Source: Physocladia obscura (Eukaryota; Chytridiomycota; Chytridiomycetes; Chytridiales; Chytriomycetaceae). Taken from it: a stretch of 13,697 nucleotides of DNA. The notes below the pieces were generated by a model that worked only from the letters and a program-made list of their open reading frames with translations, had not been told where the DNA came from and ran no database searches. Each line of letters opens with the position of its first letter. Within the stretch, counting starts at the first letter, position 1. Shown here piece after piece: positions 9,871 through 13,697 of the stretch. Location: assembly GCA_027596945.1 (NCBI GenBank), contig JADGJH010000860.1, positions 1 to 13,697 on the forward strand, in the 5' to 3' direction. The translations under genes and the position numbers were made by a program.

Positions 9871-11593
9871 ATGGATGTCCACAAGCAACTTCCAACCGTG
9901 TCCGTGTCTCCCGCAGTGCTCATTGCCGCCGCCTCCCTTGTCGCCGTTTTTATTTTGGCCATGATTGTCGCCGAGAATGCGCGGAATGTTGCTCACGGCA
10001 TCTACCACGCCGTCCTCAGCTGGCAAATCTTTCATGAGCTCAACCAAACTCCGTTTTCTGACCCTCCAATGCTGGTATATTTGCCGCTCCTAATCTCAAG
10101 CTATATTCAAATCCCATTAATCCGTTGTTCAGGAACTTATCGTCTCACGTGCAATGTCCCGCTCGAAACTCGACTTATTCAACACCGACGGCTCCCCAGA
10201 CAAATCAGACTTTGCGCCTCAAATCCAAGCCGTCTTTTCCGACGCCTGGTCGACAACAGCTCTAAATTCTTCCCAAGGACAAGCCTCCACAATCCCACCT
10301 CGTGGCGTGTTTCGCAAATTCATTCTTGACGCGTCTATAATTGACCTGTCGCGTCGTTTAGTTCTTGTTAATGCTTTAATAAATAATAACAAAGAGAGGA
10401 CACCAAGCAATGGTGATACTGCTGAAGAAAATGCCGCTGCTGTTGCTTTGATTGACTCTATGGAACTTCCACCTATTGTTATTCTCTTGGCTGCCCCGTT
10501 TTGCGGAGGTTCTACTTTGCGCAAATGTAAATCGAATGCAGCGAGTGTCTTCAGCGAAAAATCCTACAGTTTTTTATTTTTATTATTTTTAATTTTAATT
10601 TACCTGAATCAGATTTAGAAAGAAAAGAAGGTTACTATGTTCCAACAGTCGCAGACATTGGATCAATCATTCCTACTTTTGCAACTGGTCCATCAGACAA
10701 GTCAGCCAAGAAATTACGGAGTAGCGGAATCCCCGATCAAGAACAACAGTTTGCTTCACTACTTCGCTGGTTTACGAGCAAAAAAGAAAGAATTGAATTG
10801 TTAAATGACGAAGATTTCAGATTCGGAAAAGGGTGGGTGGTTCTTATTATATTTTATATTTTTTTTTATTTTTTAATTTTTTTGTTAAACCATAAACTTT
10901 CTAGATGCTATCTCAATTGTACTTTATCTGAACTTCAATCTTTCAATCTTTTTCCTTGTACGTGTAAATATTATTTTCATATTATAATGAAAAAATAATG
11001 TATTTTGAACAGTACCGAAACTTCGTGAAAGCCAAACAGAACAATCATCCGAAGCATCCACACGCCTTTTTCTCCAAATCCTCAAGCTGCATATCTCAAA
11101 ACTTCCGGTCCCACCAACACATATCATTCTCGAAGGCCACGAACATGCAGCGCATATTCCTGCACTGGCGGCTCTCTTATCCACCGCCACCGTTGCTGCT
11201 GACAATGAACTTCGTGTACCGCCGCTGCGTGTGGTCGTCATTGAGCCTGATTTGAAAGGAAAAGGAATGCGGAAATATATCCGGCAGCGAGCAGTTGTCC
11301 GTCGACTTGTGCTTAGAAATGTGCGTGACGAAATGCAAGCGGCGGTGGAGAATGAAGTACTTCAGTGGAAACGCGATGTTGTTGAAGCCGGAATTAAAAT
11401 TGCTCAGAAACAGCAGCGTGTACATATAGGAGAGAATTCTTCTGGGGTAGACGCGGTTGCAGTGTTACGGATTGATGAAGCTGATTTGAATGATGAATTT
11501 GTCGGCAGTGGCGATGATAGTGGCAGTGGTGAGTTGCGTACAAAATGTGATGTTGTTGGAGGAAGAGTTATTGATTGGCTTGGAAGAAACTGA
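9871..11593 (+). CDS. Unrecognised membrane-anchored protein with P-loop-like motif
   Basis: I do not recognise this protein. Five exons fit without breaking frame: 9871-10074, 10133-10526, 10613-10832, 10905-10957 and 11013-11593, giving 1452 nt and 483 aa; introns are 58, 86, 72 and 55 bp, in phases 0, 1, 2 and 1. A single hydrophobic segment (residues 14-34, starting AVLIAAASLVAVFILAMIVA) suggests a signal anchor. Around 181-198 a buried-strand pattern ends in a loop, VILLAAPFCGGSTLRKYL, shaped like a P-loop but without the Walker A Gly and Lys. It also resembles the PAPS-binding loop of Golgi sulfotransferases, with Cys where Lys/Arg is usual. A second strand-like pattern (THIILEGHEH) and a basic-rich helical part (KGKGMRKYIRQRAVVRRL) follow. 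The first exon could be untranslated, with the start at 10154 instead. The exon model is fairly sound; the function is unknown. Confidence 0.65.
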
Positions 11594-11645
11594 TTGAGTC
11601 ATTCTGTTTTATTTTTGTTTTTATTTTTTGGCTGTCATCATCGCC
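11594..11645 (+). promoter_or_regulatory. 52-bp gap before GT32 gene
   Basis: Only 52 bp separate the stop of the 9871-11593 gene from the next ATG on the same strand. The gap is T-rich in its middle (TTTTATTTTTGTTTTTATTTT). Promoter elements for the glycosyltransferase gene probably lie inside the upstream coding region. No distinct motif was identified. Confidence 0.35.
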
Positions 11646-12656
11646 ATGCGACGGCAACGGCTTGCAATTGTGACGGCCTCAATTATTACCGCTTTTGCGT
11701 TTGTTTGCACATTCTGGACACGGACACAACCACAGGGATTGACTTTGCAAGAGGAGTCGACTCTGCAAGAGCAGAAGGACCCTCACGCGCCGATACCACG
11801 GTTGATTCTGCAGACGTACAAAACCAGCACACTTCCTGAATGGCAACTTGAAACCGGCAGTAACAATCGGACGATGTGGTTCGTATCGTGGGAAATTGCC
11901 AATCCAACTTATCTCCATCGCGTTCTCGATGATTCCATGGCTACCGAATTCATGCGTCGCGAGTTCTCCGGCCGTGTATTCCAAGCATACACGAAAATGC
12001 CGCTTGTTGTGTTGCGCGCTGACTTGCTGCGTTACGCAATGGTTTACGTATGGGGTGGAGTTTATGCCGATTCAGATACCGAATGTCTTGGCAGTGTTGA
12101 CAATTGGATCGGTCCGCATTCAAACGCGACCCTCGTTGCCTCTGTCGAAGTAAATAATCCTTTCCCTTCAGCACACGCAATCCAGAATTATTACTTACAA
12201 TGATAAACAAAGTGGTATAAAAACACACACAAATTGGCTTCCGACATATACAAGCGCACTCAGCTTGTGCAGTGGACATTCGCAGCAGCTCCAGGCCATC
12301 CCGTTTTCCGATCAATAATCGATTCAATTACCGACCGTGTCCACGCGGCGACTTCGTCATTCCTGCTGAATAGTGACAATGTAGAATTTATCGGAGGCCC
12401 TCAAGTGTTTACACGATTCGTGGAACAGTATTTGCAGAAACAGGGCGAAACGCTGGAAATAATGAGTGCCGTGGATAAATGGGACTCGAGCGGAAAACGG
12501 GTATATTTCGGAAATAGTGGAGTCGTGGTGTTGCCAATGTATTCATTCATGGCACAGTTGGATCCGGTCCGAGAGCGGCCGACGCGGTTCGTCAGCCATT
12601 ATTTTGCGGGAACATATTTAGAAAATGGATGGAAGAACGGTGGTGGCCGTGTTTAA
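11646..12656 (+). CDS. GT32 glycosyltransferase, OCH1-like
   Basis: Type II Golgi-style glycosyltransferase of the GT32 family (yeast Och1, Hoc1 and Sur1/Csg1 relatives), which transfers a sugar from a nucleotide sugar. Exons 11646-12149 and 12213-12656 give 315 aa. The intron 12150-12212 (63 bp, GTAAAT...AAG) is phase 0 and holds in-frame stops; joining gives SVE|WYKNTHKLASDIYK, as family alignment would expect. A short basic N terminus (MRRQR) precedes a signal anchor at about 7-24. The DXD metal-binding motif is D142-S143-D144 in LRADLLRYAMVYVWGGVYAD followed by SDTE. The motif QWTFAAAPGHPVF follows the intron, and IGGPQVFTRFV, VLPMYSFMAQ and VSHYFAGTYLENGW are present near the end, all usual in Och1-type proteins. 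The ATG at 11646 directly precedes the anchor. Which acceptor is used (N-glycan, sphingolipid or other) cannot be told. Confidence 0.9.
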
Positions 12657-12794
12657 TATTTACGCAACATGCATATTGATTTTCTCACATTCACTCACTC
12701 ACGCATGCACGCGCGATCACTTTGCATACAAGTCTGATAAAATGGATTCTAATAAATATATTGAAAAGTTTGTCTGAAAAAAAAAATTAAAAAG
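12657..12794. other. Gap between GT32 and ABCG genes
   Basis: A 138-bp stretch holding the 3' end of the glycosyltransferase gene and the promoter of the transporter. A TCAC-type short repeat with an alternating CATGCACGCGCG run lies at about 12688-12715. An A-rich leader (AAAAAATTAAAAAG) precedes the transporter ATG. No gene is seen. Confidence 0.6.
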
Positions 12795-13697
12795 ATGGAA
12801 AAGGAAAAAAAAGCTGATTTGGATGATGGCCTTTGGTCGCCTAACGTGGCTGAGAAACATAAGCTGCAAATTGTCTTCAGAAATTTGACCTACACCGTCG
12901 ATATCAAAGATCAAAATGCAAAAAGCAGTTTTTTCAAATCGCAAAAAATTCCAAAAAAACTTCTGAATAATGTCTCAGGAATTTTTCAACCTGCGAGACT
13001 TACTGCTGTTATGGGGGCGTCTGGAGCGGGTGTGTATTAATATTACTTAACGTAAAAAAATAACTGCTAATGATTTTTTTCAGGAAAGACTTCATTATTG
13101 CAGGTTCAATTAATTTTTTTATTGTACTAGTCAAAACAACAGCAATTTAAATAATCTATTTCCAGGTTCTTGCGGGCGAAGCACGACAAGGAAGTCTCAG
13201 CGGCTTAATTTTAATTAATGGAGAAAACGTTGGTGGTAATATGAAAAAAGTGTCTGGTTTTGTTTTTCAAGACGAGTAAGTTTTTTTTTCTTCTTTTTCC
13301 TTTTTTTCTCTTTAAAATTCTCGGATTTAATTGTTTAATTATTTGTTTTATTTTTTATGACAGCTGTATTTTGGCCACAATGACAGTCAAAGAAGCAATC
13401 ACAATGTCTGCAATCCTTCGATTACCAGAAAGCATGTCACTTGAAGACAAAATGCAAGCTGTCACTCAAACAATCAAACTTCTCAACCTCGAAAAATGCA
13501 GTGGAACAATCATTGGTAACGCTTCTATTAAAGGAGTTTCTGGGGGTGAAAGAAAGAGAACAGCTATGGCAATGGAAATCATCACAAATCCAAGCGTATG
13601 ATAAAATAGAAGAAAAAAAAACAGCATGAAATTAAATCAATATCTCACGTGCATAGGTTCTTTATCTTGACGAACCAACTTCAGGACTCGATACATT
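12795..13697 (+). CDS. ABC transporter, ABCG (White-type) half-transporter, partial
   Basis: N-terminal nucleotide-binding domain of an ABCG half-transporter; the right edge cuts the gene just after Walker B. Exons 12795-13029, 13084-13103, 13166-13275, 13364-13595 and 13657-13697 (continuing) give 212 codons in one frame. Introns are 54, 62, 88 and 61 bp, in phases 1, 0, 2 and 0. Motifs in order: Walker A GASGAGKTS (74-82, split by intron 1 after the first base of G79), Q-loop Gln120 (FVFQDD, split by intron 3), signature VSGGERKR (180-187) and Walker B LYLDEPTSGLD (201-211, just after intron 4). The NBD coming first, with the ABCG hallmark RLTAVMGASGAG, places it in the White/WBC group rather than full-length PDR proteins, though the missing part would settle this. 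The membrane domain and substrate are not seen. The ATG at 12795 has an A-rich context. Confidence 0.92.
13084..13103 (+). other. 20-nt microexon encoding end of Walker A
   Basis: Exon 2 of the ABCG gene is only 20 nt. With one base from exon 1 it encodes GKTSLLQ, holding the nucleotide-binding Lys and Thr of Walker A. It is flanked by a 54-bp intron ending in TTTTTTTCAG and by a 62-bp intron with a weak donor, GTTCAA, and acceptor TTTCCAG. Skipping it would shift the frame and remove the P-loop. Confidence 0.88.

Noticed and set aside
9498..10037. Long open frames on the plus strand (up to 179 codons) opposite the RCY1 5' end
   Set aside because: They lie antisense to the GC-rich F-box coding region, where stops are rare. 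Their translations are rich in Arg, Pro and Ser without any motif, while the minus strand encodes a clear F-box.
9787..10047. Upstream in-frame extension of RCY1
   Set aside because: It would overlap the first exon of the divergent gene, whose membrane segment looks real. The extension has no domain, and the F-box fits an N-terminal position.
11594..13697. Glycosyltransferase plus ABCG transporter as a metabolite cluster
   Set aside because: The GT32 enzyme has a Golgi anchor and the OCH1-like motifs of protein or lipid mannosylation. No synthase gene is near. Adjacency in a dense genome is a sufficient explanation.
1..13697. tRNA, rRNA, CRISPR or transposon elements
   Set aside because: No cloverleaf, array of spaced repeats, terminal repeats or transposase/reverse transcriptase motif was found on either strand by eye; a tRNAscan or repeat search was not possible.

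Overview
The window is a compact, intron-rich nuclear segment from a eukaryote, most likely a fungus. Every intron I can place is 46-150 bp, AT-rich and bounded by GT and AG. Intergenic gaps are 19-160 bp. The gene set (vacuolar M28 membrane protease, recyclin-1, an OCH1-like GT32 enzyme, a half-size ABCG transporter) is typical of fungi. The tandem serine beta-lactamase-like genes and the Ser/Asn-rich low-complexity tracts would suit a chytrid (Chytridiomycota). That placement is inference. All exon joins below are my own reading of splice sites and reading frames, and almost every join keeps the frame.

Layout. 1-724 (minus): 5' part of beta-lactamase-like gene A, cut by the window edge and with an unresolved start. 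806-2515 (minus): complete paralogue B, 4 exons, 501 aa. 2535-5953 (plus): PFF1-like vacuolar membrane protease, 4 exons, 1080 aa; its ATG is 19 bp from that of B. 6110-9786 (minus): RCY1/recyclin-1, F-box plus Sec10-like domain, 8 exons, 1030 aa, ending in a CaaX box. 9871-11593 (plus): unrecognised membrane-anchored protein, 5 exons, 483 aa, divergent from RCY1. 11646-12656 (plus): GT32 glycosyltransferase, 2 exons, 315 aa. 12795-13697 (plus): 5' part of an ABCG half-transporter, 5 exons seen, including a 20-nt microexon carrying the end of Walker A.

Several genes belong to the endomembrane system: endosome recycling (RCY1), vacuole membrane (PFF1), Golgi glycosylation (GT32) and membrane transport (ABCG). 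I see no evidence that they form one pathway or a metabolic cluster. They look like ordinary neighbours in a dense genome. The least explained element is the 9871-11593 gene. No tRNA, rRNA, CRISPR array or recognisable transposon was seen.
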